Part shown: one piece after another, positions 7,493-14,185 of the stretch
How positions within the stretch are numbered: position 1 is the first letter of the stretch
How the letters are laid out: each line of letters starts with the position of its first letter
Assembly: GCA_020025415.1 (NCBI GenBank)
Contig: JAHHSB010000019.1
Coordinates: forward strand, 1 to 14,326
Source: Oscillibacter sp.
GTDB taxonomy: Bacteria; Bacillota; Clostridia; Oscillospirales; Oscillospiraceae
Direction of reading: 5' to 3'
Length of the DNA: 14,326 nt
The notes under the pieces: generated by a model
The model's input: only the letters and a program-made list of their open reading frames with translations
Database searches by the model: none
What the model was told of the DNA's origin: nothing
Made by a program: the position numbers and the translations under genes

Positions 7493-7987
7493 TTACTCTT
7501 CCTCCTGCTCGATGTAAGCCTGCAGCTCCTCGTCGGTGAGGATGTGATCGGTATGCTCCACAAACAGATGCCCGTCCAGATGCTCCGTCTCGTGGCAGAA
7601 AGCCCGGGCCGTCAGGCCCTCCCGCTCCAGCTCGAAGGTCTTGCCGTTGCGGTCCTGAGCGCGGACACGCACCCGGTTGGGGCGCGTGACGATGGCGTAC
7701 TGCCCGGGGATGCTCAGGCAGCCTTCCAGGCCGGTCTGCTCCCCCTGCTGGTCGATGATCTCGGGGTTGATAAGTTCCACGAAGTCGTCATTTTCCTCAT
7801 CCAGCACCAGGCAGACCCGGCGCAGCACTCCTACCTGGGGTGCGGCCAGACCGGCGCCGTTGGCCTCGATCAGGGTCTCTCGCATGTCGTCTAGCAGCTG
7901 GTGCAGGCGGGAATTGAATTCCGTCACCGGGCGGCAGACCTTGCTCAGGCACGCGTCACCCTGCAGGACAATATTTCTCAATGCCAT
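7493..7987 (-). CDS. def: Peptide deformylase
   Basis: Def is a metalloenzyme, usually Fe2+ in vivo, that removes the formyl group from the N-terminal Met of new proteins at the ribosome. The 164-residue protein shows the three family motifs: GAGLAAPQ 44-51, EGCLS 88-92 with metal ligand Cys90, and HETEH 132-136 with two His ligands and catalytic Glu133. The last motif more often reads HExDH; here Glu replaces the Asp. Length and the short acidic C-terminal tail fit the type 1-like enzymes. The start is the ATG at 7987-7985, placed 8 bases after a strong GGGAGGT. The longer in-frame start at 8041 would run into the end of priA and adds residues unlike the family, so it is rejected. The gap to priA is 28 bases and to fmt 5 bases. 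Confidence 0.96.
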   Translation of the reverse strand: MALRNIVLQGDACLSKVCRPVTEFNSRLHQLLDDMRETLIEANGAGLAAPQVGVLRRVCLVLDEENDDFVELINPEIIDQQGEQTGLEGCLSIPGQYAIVTRPNRVRVRAQDRNGKTFELEREGLTARAFCHETEHLDGHLFVEHTDHILTDEELQAYIEQEEE

Positions 7988-7995
7988 AAAATAGT

Positions 7996-8002
7996 ACCTC
8001 CC
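7996..8002 (-). promoter_or_regulatory. Ribosome binding site of def
   Basis: GGGAGGT on the minus strand lies 8 bases before the ATG at 7987-7985, in the short gap after priA. It decides the def start in favour of the shorter, family-typical N-terminus. Confidence 0.8.
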
Positions 8003-8015
8003 TGACTGGTTCTGC

Positions 8016-10481
8016 TCACTCCGGAGCATTGCAGTCCACAAATATGTTGAAATTGCGATTTCTGGTCTGGCGGGCAGACTCCCACAGCAGCCAGCTGATT
8101 CGCTCCCGGGTGGGCGGATTGTTCTGCCCGACCAGCAGCACCCGATAACGAAAGCGGTTGTTGACTTTTAAGACCGGAGCCGGAGCCGGCCCCAGAATCT
8201 CCGGATCTCCCGGGATCTGGGCGGGATCAAACAGCTGGCGCAGCTGCTCCCGCAGATCCACCGCGCCCCGCAGCACCACAGCCTCTTCCGTTCCGGAGAC
8301 AGTGAAGGTAAACAGGTCCGCAAAGGGCGGGAAGCGGCGCAGCCGCCGCAGCTGGATCTCACTTTCATAAAACTGCTGGTAATCCTGACGGGCGGCTGCC
8401 TGGATCACCGCGTTGCCGGGGGTATAGGTCTGAATCACAGCTCGTCCGCCCTTTTCTCCGCGACCGGCCCGTCCCACCACCTGGGTCAGGAGGCTGAACG
8501 TCCGCTCCGCCGCCCGATAGTGATCCACATACAAAGACTGATCCGCCGAAAGGACGCCCACCAGGGTCACCCGGGGAAAATCCAGTCCCTTAGCCACCAT
8601 CTGGGTGCCTAGCAGAATGGGAATCTGCTCTTGCTCAAACTTTCGCAGCAGCCGTTCGTGGCCGTCGGCGGCAGTGTCCGCATCCATGCGGAGAACGGGG
8701 ACGTCCGGAAACAGGCGGTGGAGTTCCTCCTCCGCCTTCTGGGTGCCCCCGCCCACGGGCTTCATCAGCCCGCCGCAGTTGGGGCAGCGATCCACAGCCT
8801 TTTCCGAGTGGCCGCAGTAGTGGCACATCAGCCGCCCGTTAGCGGAGTGATAGGTCAGCGCCGTGCTGCAGCGGGGACACTCCGGCGCCTTTCCGCACTC
8901 CACGCACAAAAGCATCCGGCTGTTGCCTCGGCGGTTAAGCAGTAAAATGCTCTGCTCCCCCGCCGCTAGATTCCGCTCCAACTCCCGGTGCAGAATTTCA
9001 CCGATCAGCCCTGCATTTCCGTTCCGGATCTCCTCCCGCTGGTCGGCAATCACCACATCGGGGAGCCTATGCTCATTATACCGCTTCCGGAGAAGGTTAT
9101 ACTGATAGCTGCCCTGGCGGGCAAAATAAGCGCTTTCCACGCTGGGCGTGGCAGAGCCCAGGACCAGCACAGCCCCAGACTGGGCACAGCGGAATTTTGC
9201 GATGTCCCGGGCATGATACCGGGGGGGATTTTCCGAGCAGTAGCTGCTCTCCTGTTCTTCGTCCAGAATCACCAGCCCCAGCTGCTTGAGCGGGGCAAAG
9301 ACGGCCGAGCGGGTGCCCAGCACCAGCTGCACCTCCCCCCTGCGGATACGCTTCCACTGGTCGTAGCGCTCCGTCATCCGCAGCCCGCTGTGGAGCATGG
9401 CCACCTTATCGCCGAAATAGGAGGAAAAACGGGCCATCATCTGGGGCGTCAGCACGATCTCCGGCACCAGCACGATGGCGGTGCGGCCCCGGGCCAGCAC
9501 TTCCTGACACAGGCGGATATAGATCTCAGTCTTTCCACTGCCGGTAACCCCCTCCAACAGGGCGGCCTCTGCTTTCCCACTCTCCGTCAGGGACAGAATT
9601 CTGGAAAAAGCCGCCTCCTGCTCCTCATTCAGGACAATGGGAGCCCCAGGTTCCACCGTGGGGGGCGGTGTCAGGCGGAGGGATTCTTCCTCTGAAAATA
9701 TCACAATACCGGATTTCTCCAGCCCGCGCAGCGTCCTGGAAGAAGCTCCGGTAAAATAGCAGATATCCGCCGCGGAGGTTTTTCCCGCCGAGGCCAGCAA
9801 AGACACGACCTCCCAGCGCACAGGCGCGGTTTTGCGTTTGGGCTCCATCAAAGCCAGGGCATCCTCGGCGTCCATGGCAAGTTCCACCATCCGCCGGGTC
9901 TTGTCGTGGATCCGGCGGGAGGCAGTTTGCCCGGAAAGAAGGATCTCCTTGCGGCGCAGAGCTTTGAGGGTCTCCCCCAGCTCCTCCTGCCCGCAGGCGG
10001 CTTCTAGGGCGGCGGTATCCCCGCTGCCGCCCAGGGCCAGCAGGGCCTTCACCACCTGGCGGCCACCGGAAACGGTTTCCGCTTGCTCCAGCGCCTGCTC
10101 CGCCGTCAGCTCCGGGGACAGGCGAAAGGTCTCCCGGAACTGATACCACAGTCCGGCTGGCAAAATCGCCTTGGCTGCGTCAAAAAGCGTACAGAAATAT
10201 CGCTGGCGCATCCACAGGGCCAGCGAGAGTCCCTCCTCGTCCAAAACCGGATGAGCGTCCAGAATGGAGTCGATACTCTTGAGTCCGGGCTTTTTCTCCC
10301 CCGTGACTCGGCGCAGCAGCACCCCCTCCGAGCAGCGGTTGCCTTTTCCAAAGGGCACAGTGACCCGTACGCCGGGAAGGGCACGGGCTTCCAGCTCCGG
10401 CGGAATCAGGTAGTCGTAGGGCTTGTCGATAGCATAGGGCGCCGCGGCGACGGCAATTTTTGCAATGGCGACGCTCTCCAT
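8016..10481 (-). CDS. priA: Primosomal protein N' (replication restart helicase PriA)
   Basis: PriA recognises stalled forks and D-loops, unwinds with 3'-5' polarity and reloads the replicative helicase through partner proteins. The 821-residue protein has an N-terminal 3'BD domain (about 5-110) and a winged-helix region (about 110-270), then the superfamily 2 helicase core. Walker A is GVTGSGKT 311-318, motif II is DEEQ 407-410, GSATPS is at 442-447, GTQMVAKG at 625-632 and QVVGRAGRG at 667-675. Eight zinc-binding cysteines sit in the helicase insertion: 526, 529, 535, 538, 553, 556, 566 and 569, all four pairs intact. The usual motif II is DEEH; here the His is Gln. AAGGAGG lies 7 bases before the ATG. 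The gene follows rpoZ by 22 bases; in B. subtilis coaBC lies between them. Confidence 0.97.
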   Translation of the reverse strand: MESVAIAKIAVAAAPYAIDKPYDYLIPPELEARALPGVRVTVPFGKGNRCSEGVLLRRVTGEKKPGLKSIDSILDAHPVLDEEGLSLALWMRQRYFCTLFDAAKAILPAGLWYQFRETFRLSPELTAEQALEQAETVSGGRQVVKALLALGGSGDTAALEAACGQEELGETLKALRRKEILLSGQTASRRIHDKTRRMVELAMDAEDALALMEPKRKTAPVRWEVVSLLASAGKTSAADICYFTGASSRTLRGLEKSGIVIFSEEESLRLTPPPTVEPGAPIVLNEEQEAAFSRILSLTESGKAEAALLEGVTGSGKTEIYIRLCQEVLARGRTAIVLVPEIVLTPQMMARFSSYFGDKVAMLHSGLRMTERYDQWKRIRRGEVQLVLGTRSAVFAPLKQLGLVILDEEQESSYCSENPPRYHARDIAKFRCAQSGAVLVLGSATPSVESAYFARQGSYQYNLLRKRYNEHRLPDVVIADQREEIRNGNAGLIGEILHRELERNLAAGEQSILLLNRRGNSRMLLCVECGKAPECPRCSTALTYHSANGRLMCHYCGHSEKAVDRCPNCGGLMKPVGGGTQKAEEELHRLFPDVPVLRMDADTAADGHERLLRKFEQEQIPILLGTQMVAKGLDFPRVTLVGVLSADQSLYVDHYRAAERTFSLLTQVVGRAGRGEKGGRAVIQTYTPGNAVIQAAARQDYQQFYESEIQLRRLRRFPPFADLFTFTVSGTEEAVVLRGAVDLREQLRQLFDPAQIPGDPEILGPAPAPVLKVNNRFRYRVLLVGQNNPPTRERISWLLWESARQTRNRNFNIFVDCNAPE

Positions 10482-10488
10482 GCCGACT

Positions 10489-10495
10489 CCTCCTT
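10489..10495 (-). promoter_or_regulatory. Ribosome binding site of priA
   Basis: AAGGAGG on the minus strand stands 7 bases before the priA ATG at 10481-10479, filling most of the 22-base rpoZ-priA gap. This leaves no room for a separate promoter of usual size in the gap itself. Confidence 0.75.
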
Positions 10496-10503
10496 CCTGC
10501 GGC

Positions 10504-10731
10504 TCAGACTTTCTCGGGTTCTTCCTCGATGGTCAGATCCATGTGGCTGGCATCCAGCTTGCCGTCAGCCACCTCATGAATGGACAGCGTGACCGGCTTC
10601 TCTTCCAGCTTGACGCAGTTTTCCTCCGCGTCCTCGGCGATCTGACGGGCCCGGCGGGCTACCACGTTGACCAGCATATAGCGGTTTGGGATATAAGAGA
10701 TCAATTTACTCATTGCGGGATACAGCATCAT
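10504..10731 (-). CDS. rpoZ: DNA-directed RNA polymerase omega subunit
   Basis: Omega is a small chaperone-like subunit that helps the beta-prime subunit fold and stay in the RNA polymerase core. The 75-residue protein carries the family pattern: a short N-terminus, NRYMLVNVVARRAR at 16-29, an acidic middle, and a helix with IHEVADGKL near 51-59. The acidic tail is typical. Two ATG codons in a row open the gene; AGGAAG about 8 bases before the first supports it, and a later in-frame Met at residue 7 is less well placed. It lies 56 bases after gmk, the usual partner in both Firmicutes and E. coli. Short length limits certainty, but motif and context agree. Confidence 0.93.
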   Translation of the reverse strand: MMLYPAMSKLISYIPNRYMLVNVVARRARQIAEDAEENCVKLEEKPVTLSIHEVADGKLDASHMDLTIEEEPEKV

Positions 10732-10778
10732 AAAGCATACTTCCTATCTGCCATGTACGGCGAAAATTTTTGATTCTC

Positions 10779-10797
10779 CGGCAAACGTTATCTGCCG
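10779..10797 (-). other. Possible mRNA hairpin over the gmk stop codon
   Basis: On the minus strand CGGCAGA can pair with TTTGCCG (7 pairs including one G-U) around a 5-base loop that holds part of the gmk TAA stop. The following bases are GAGAATCAAAAATTTTC, with no immediate T-run, so this is not a standard intrinsic terminator. It could slow decay or tune gmk-rpoZ read-through, or be chance. Confidence 0.25.
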
Positions 10798-11384
10798 TTG
10801 ATAATCTCCATGCGCTCTTTGGGCTTGCAGTGCTCGGCGGTCATGATGGCACTGAGCTCGTTGACCGCCTCTTCCACGGTGTCGTTGATGACGAAATAGT
10901 CATAGGTGTGGGCGGTCTGGAATTCCACCTTGGCCCGCAGCAGCCGCTTCTGGATCTTTTCCGGGCTGTCGGTGCCCCGCTCGGTGAGCCGGCGCTCCAG
11001 CTCGCTCCAGGAGGGGGGAGCAATAAACACCCGCACCGTATCCGGGCGTTTGCTGCACACCTGAATAGCGCCTTGGACCTCGATATCCAGAATCACATCC
11101 TGGCCCTGGTTCATGGCCGCGTCCACAAATTTCTTGGGCGTGCCGTAGAAATTGCCCACATATTCGGCATACTCCAAAAATTCGTCGTTGGCGATCTTTC
11201 TCCGGAAGGTGTCCACATCCAGGAAGTGATAATGCACCCCATCCACCTCACCCGGCCGGGGATCACGGGTGGTAGCAGAAATGGAAAAATACACGTTCTT
11301 GCGCTGATCCAAAAGCGCCTTCAGCACAGTGCTTTTGCCAACCCCGGAGGGGCCGGAAATAATAAAAGTTTTTCCCTTTTTCAT
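10788..11384 (-). CDS. gmk: Guanylate kinase
   Basis: Gmk phosphorylates GMP or dGMP with ATP to give GDP or dGDP, an essential step to GTP. The 198-residue protein is the usual size. It shows the P-loop GPSGVGKST at 11-19, a GMP-binding segment TTRDPRPGEVDGVHYHF at 38-54 (Arg40, Arg43, Tyr52), DIEVQGA at 100-106 and a lid region near 126-150. Gmk of many Firmicutes is inhibited by (p)ppGpp; that property is known for the family and is not shown here. The ATG is 1 base after the remA stop, and GGAG about 10 bases upstream lies within the end of remA. The remA-gmk-rpoZ order is strongly conserved in Firmicutes. Confidence 0.97.
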   Translation of the reverse strand: MKKGKTFIISGPSGVGKSTVLKALLDQRKNVYFSISATTRDPRPGEVDGVHYHFLDVDTFRRKIANDEFLEYAEYVGNFYGTPKKFVDAAMNQGQDVILDIEVQGAIQVCSKRPDTVRVFIAPPSWSELERRLTERGTDSPEKIQKRLLRAKVEFQTAHTYDYFVINDTVEEAVNELSAIMTAEHCKPKERMEIINGR

Positions 11385-11385
11385 A

Positions 11386-11643
11386 TCAATCTTTCTCCTC
11401 TTCTCCCTGTTGTGCCTGCATCCGGGGCAGCAGCTTTTCTGCCGGGAGCGCAGAAAGGATCACATGGTCGCTGTCCATGATAAAGATGGAGGCGGTTTTG
11501 CGGCCATAGGTAGCGTCGATAAGCATCCCCCGTTCCCGGGACTCTTGCACCAGGCGTTTGATGGGTGCGGAATCAGGCGCCACCACGGCGACCACCCTCT
11601 CCTGGGAAATCAGACTGCCAAATCCGATATTGATCAGCTTCAT
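11386..11643 (-). CDS. remA: RemA family DNA-binding regulator (DUF370, extracellular matrix regulatory protein)
   Basis: RemA is a small DNA-binding protein; in B. subtilis it activates biofilm-matrix and osmoprotectant genes and forms ring-like oligomers. The 85-residue protein begins [10 protein letters not shown] and contains [14 protein letters not shown] at 17-30, DATYGRKT at 43-50 and [11 protein letters not shown] at 56-66, all typical of DUF370. The ATG at 11643-11641 is set 6 bases after GGAGG. The frame stays open 22 codons further upstream (to 11709), but those residues do not resemble the family. The 108 bases between yicC and this start are the longest gap in the window; no convincing promoter or terminator was seen there. 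In Clostridia the target genes are unknown, so the matrix role is only inferred by family. Confidence 0.93.
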   Translation of the reverse strand: MKLINIGFGSLISQERVVAVVAPDSAPIKRLVQESRERGMLIDATYGRKTASIFIMDSDHVILSALPAEKLLPRMQAQQGEEEKD

Positions 11644-11649
11644 ACCAAT

Positions 11650-11654
11650 CCTCC
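11650..11654 (-). promoter_or_regulatory. Ribosome binding site of remA
   Basis: GGAGG on the minus strand is 6 bases before the ATG at 11643-11641. It selects this start over two in-frame ATG codons further upstream (at 11709 and 11664). Confidence 0.75.
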
Positions 11655-11751
11655 GTTCGCCCATGATACGCGGCACCAGCAGCGTGCGATGACCGCTTTC
11701 CGGTTCCAAAAGAGAAACAGGCGAGTCTGGGTTTGGGAGCCAGGTCTTTCC

Positions 11752-12630
11752 TTACTCCACATTCTGCACCTGTTCGCGGATTTTTTCAACTTCTGCCTTC
11801 AGATCCACCACAACCTGGGCGATCTCCACATCGTTGCACTTAGAACCGGTGGTGTTGGCTTCCCGGTTAATCTCCTGGATCAGAAAGTCCATTTTCCGGC
11901 CCATGGGCTCGTCGGAGAGCAGCATCTGCCGCAGCTGCGCCACATGGCTGCGCAGACGGACAGTCTCTTCCGCCACCGCGATCTTATCGGCGTAGATGGC
12001 AGCTTCCATAAGGATCCGCTGGGGATCGATGGCGCTGCTTTGCAGCACCTCCTGCATCCGGGCGGTCAGCTTCTGGCGATACTCGCTCACACATTCCGGC
12101 GAGCGCCGCTCCACCTGGCCGGTGAGCGTTTCAATCGTGGTCAGGCGGCTGCCAATGTCCTGCATCAGCTTCTCACCTTCCACCGCGCGCATGGCCCGGT
12201 GTGCTTCCAGCGCCTCATCCAGCACCTGGCAGAGGTCTTCCGTCACGGTATCCAGATCCTCGTCAGCCTTGGTGACGGAGAGAACATCCGGCATCCGGGC
12301 AAGCTGCTCGGCGGTGACATTGGGTTCTGAGCCGCACAGCTCCGCCAGCTCCCGCAAGGCGGCGGCATAGCCCTGGGCCAGGTCCCGGTTGACCTGCACC
12401 GTGGCCACATCGGCGGCGGAAGCGTCCACCGTGATCCACACGTCCACCTTGCCCCGGGAGATGGCCTGCTGAACATGCTTACGGATAGAATCCTCCGCAA
12501 AAGAATACATACGGGGCAGCTTTACCGTACAGTCCAGATAACGATTGTTGACAGAGCGGACCTCCACAGTAATGTCTCGCTTATGCAGCAGGGCGCGGGC
12601 CCGTCCATATCCGGTCATACTTTTAATCAC
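11752..12630 (-). CDS. yicC: YicC/YloC family endoribonuclease
   Basis: YicC-family proteins are oligomeric endoribonucleases; E. coli YicC is linked to decay of the small RNA RyhB, and B. subtilis YloC belongs to the same family. The 292-residue protein has the N-terminal YicC domain (SMTGYGR at 4-10, NNRYLD at 28-33) and the C-terminal DUF1732 domain. The latter includes DKIAVAEE at 215-222 and the highly conserved GRKMDFLIQEINRE at 244-257 followed by ANTTGSK. A long helical middle (about 80-200) joins them. The start is GTG at 12630-12628, with GGAGG 9 bases upstream. An ATG four codons later would be 21 bases from the site and would remove the conserved IKS. It lies 15 bases after the J-protein gene and 108 before remA. 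The natural RNA target here is unknown. Confidence 0.93.
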   Translation of the reverse strand: MIKSMTGYGRARALLHKRDITVEVRSVNNRYLDCTVKLPRMYSFAEDSIRKHVQQAISRGKVDVWITVDASAADVATVQVNRDLAQGYAAALRELAELCGSEPNVTAEQLARMPDVLSVTKADEDLDTVTEDLCQVLDEALEAHRAMRAVEGEKLMQDIGSRLTTIETLTGQVERRSPECVSEYRQKLTARMQEVLQSSAIDPQRILMEAAIYADKIAVAEETVRLRSHVAQLRQMLLSDEPMGRKMDFLIQEINREANTTGSKCNDVEIAQVVVDLKAEVEKIREQVQNVE

Positions 12631-12639
12631 AGTATGGAT

Positions 12640-12644
12640 CCTCC
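12640..12644 (-). promoter_or_regulatory. Ribosome binding site of yicC
   Basis: GGAGG, within AAAGGAGG on the minus strand, is 9 bases before the GTG at 12630-12628 and directly follows the stop of the J-protein gene. It supports GTG as the start codon of yicC. Confidence 0.7.
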
Positions 12645-12645
12645 T

Positions 12646-13281
12646 TTAATAGCACCAGTAGCCGTATCCGCAGCCGTTGCAAAGCAGCCAGGCACAGCAC
12701 AGCTTGGTGCAGAAATCTCCGCCGGCACAATTCTCCGTCCCAAAGGGGGCGTTATTGGGCCGATAAGCGGTTTGACCCTGATTTTCCAGGTAGTCCAGGG
12801 CGGCCTGGTACTCCCGGTTGTTGGGATCCATCTGACAGGCCGTGGTATAGTACCGCTGGGCCTCGTCCAGCCAGCCCCGCCGGTAGCAGATCGCTCCCCG
12901 CAGGAAGTTCCACTCGGCATTGTGATCGGAGTAATTGGCCAACAGCGCCTCTGCCCGTGACAGATCCCCGGCATTGATAGCCATGCGGACCTGCTGAAGC
13001 ACGGAGCTGCCGGTAGCGGACTGATTGCTCCAGCTCTGTCGAGCAGACCCGCCGTACCCGCTGCGGGAAGCGGAGGTCCCGCCCTTGGTGTTTCCCCGCA
13101 TTTTGGTGATCTGTTCGTAGGCAGCGTTGATCTCCTTCATCTTCTCCTGCGCCAGATCTGCCAGCGGGTTATCGTGGTAATTGTCGGGATGATACTTGCG
13201 GGCCAGCTTCAGATAGGCCTTTTTTACTTCTTCGTCGGTTGCGGTCTCCGGTACGCCCAGGACCTGATACGGATCATTCAT
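12646..13281 (-). CDS. J-domain protein with TPR-like segment and cysteine-rich tail
   Basis: The N-terminal J domain (about 1-62) has the HPD triad at 31-33 that stimulates Hsp70 (DnaK) ATPase, so this is probably a DnaK co-chaperone. It is not classical DnaJ: at 211 residues it lacks the four CxxCxGxG zinc repeats and the substrate-binding domains. A Gly/Ser-rich linker (63-92) leads to helical, TPR-like sequence (about 93-168, with [15 protein letters not shown] at 122-136). The last 27 residues hold seven cysteines (185, 191, 195, 196, 201, 204, 210) among aromatic and hydrophobic residues, ending in Tyr. The tail could bind metal or contact membrane or a partner; this is inference. GAGGA lies about 6 bases before the ATG. 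The gene overlaps the DUF5685 stop by 8 bases, pointing to a functional link. The client is unknown. Confidence 0.9.
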   Translation of the reverse strand: MNDPYQVLGVPETATDEEVKKAYLKLARKYHPDNYHDNPLADLAQEKMKEINAAYEQITKMRGNTKGGTSASRSGYGGSARQSWSNQSATGSSVLQQVRMAINAGDLSRAEALLANYSDHNAEWNFLRGAICYRRGWLDEAQRYYTTACQMDPNNREYQAALDYLENQGQTAYRPNNAPFGTENCAGGDFCTKLCCAWLLCNGCGYGYWCY

Positions 13282-14182
13282 GTGTGTTCCTCAACAATCT
13301 TGGTATTTCTATCTTTTTACCGAGATAAGCGGGTTGAAAACTGCCATCCAGAACGGCTTTCCCTACCTGAAACAAGCCGGTATACACCGTGGCTTCCAGC
13401 AGCCTTGTCCAACATCCAAAGTCCCAAAGCTCAAAGGCTGTGGCTACCATGTGTACCGAGCCATCCAGAGTCTGGGCAAAGGATTTTCGGCTCTGTTCAT
13501 CCAGGCGATCGGCAGTGAGCTGATAGCGATAGACCAGGGGGTTGTAGTTCCCTTCCGCCCAGTCTTTTTTCAAATCGTCAGCTGCGTCGATCAGGTAGAC
13601 CCATCGTCCCAGATGGTAAAGCATCTGGTGGAGCACCCGGCGGCGCAGGGGATCAGAGACGGAATCCGCCGCCGCGGCCAGCAGCTGAGCAAAGGGGTGA
13701 GCAGCAGCGTCAACAGAGTCGCAGCGGGCTTTTTCCAGCTCAGAAAGATGGCCAAGCTCTTCCCGCACGGCCTGGTCAAAGGCGGGGCGGAGTTTCCGGG
13801 CTTTTCGGTATGCCGGGGCCAGCACCAAAGCGCTGAGCCGGTATTTGAGCCCCTTGAAAAAGCGGTGGTCGGCGATCCCATCCCGCAACTGCCAGTATGC
13901 CAGGATCACGCTTTCGTCTGCCGCCAGCTCCAAAGCGAAGGTCTGGCAGGCACAAGGACGCTTTTTGAAAGGGCTGGCGATGCACCGGCGCTGCTCACAT
14001 GCAGGGGGCTGCGGGTCGGAAAGCAGGATGGCCAGAAAGGTGAAATCGTAATTCAAAATAAACCTGGCCGCCAGGCCGTATCGCCTCCGCAGGGTGTGGC
14101 ACAAGCCGCAGTACATATTCCGGAAGCGGACGGTCTCCTCCTCAGGCAGATTCTGAAGGGGCGGAAGAACATAACCAAACAT
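13274..14182 (-). CDS. DUF5685 family protein of unknown function
   Basis: The 302-residue protein starts MFGYV and resembles the DUF5685 family as I remember it; no function is established. It looks mostly helical with no clear signal peptide. Visible features are CGLC at 25-28, a conserved-looking [11 protein letters not shown] at 44-54, and a cysteine group at 62, 67, 77 and 79 that with Cys25 and Cys28 could bind a metal. An aspartate pair Asp101/Asp105 lies in RDGIAD. An aspartate-rich stretch [10 protein letters not shown] at 198-207 is followed by EGNYNPL. The spacing of these acidic motifs recalls the DxxxD pairs of squalene/phytoene synthase-type enzymes, a resemblance by eye only. 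The ATG follows the upstream gene's stop by 3 bases without a visible Shine-Dalgarno, so coupling is likely; the end overlaps the J-protein start. Confidence 0.82.
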   Translation of the reverse strand: MFGYVLPPLQNLPEEETVRFRNMYCGLCHTLRRRYGLAARFILNYDFTFLAILLSDPQPPACEQRRCIASPFKKRPCACQTFALELAADESVILAYWQLRDGIADHRFFKGLKYRLSALVLAPAYRKARKLRPAFDQAVREELGHLSELEKARCDSVDAAAHPFAQLLAAAADSVSDPLRRRVLHQMLYHLGRWVYLIDAADDLKKDWAEGNYNPLVYRYQLTADRLDEQSRKSFAQTLDGSVHMVATAFELWDFGCWTRLLEATVYTGLFQVGKAVLDGSFQPAYLGKKIEIPRLLRNTHE

Positions 14183-14185
14183 GGG

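Noticed and set aside
7988..8041. Longer N-terminus for def, starting at 8041 and overlapping priA
   Set aside because: A strong GGGAGGT 8 bases before the ATG at 7987 and the family-typical start support the shorter protein.
11329..12330. Plus-strand open frame of 333 codons over remA and yicC
   Set aside because: Antisense to genes with clear family motifs; no domain visible.
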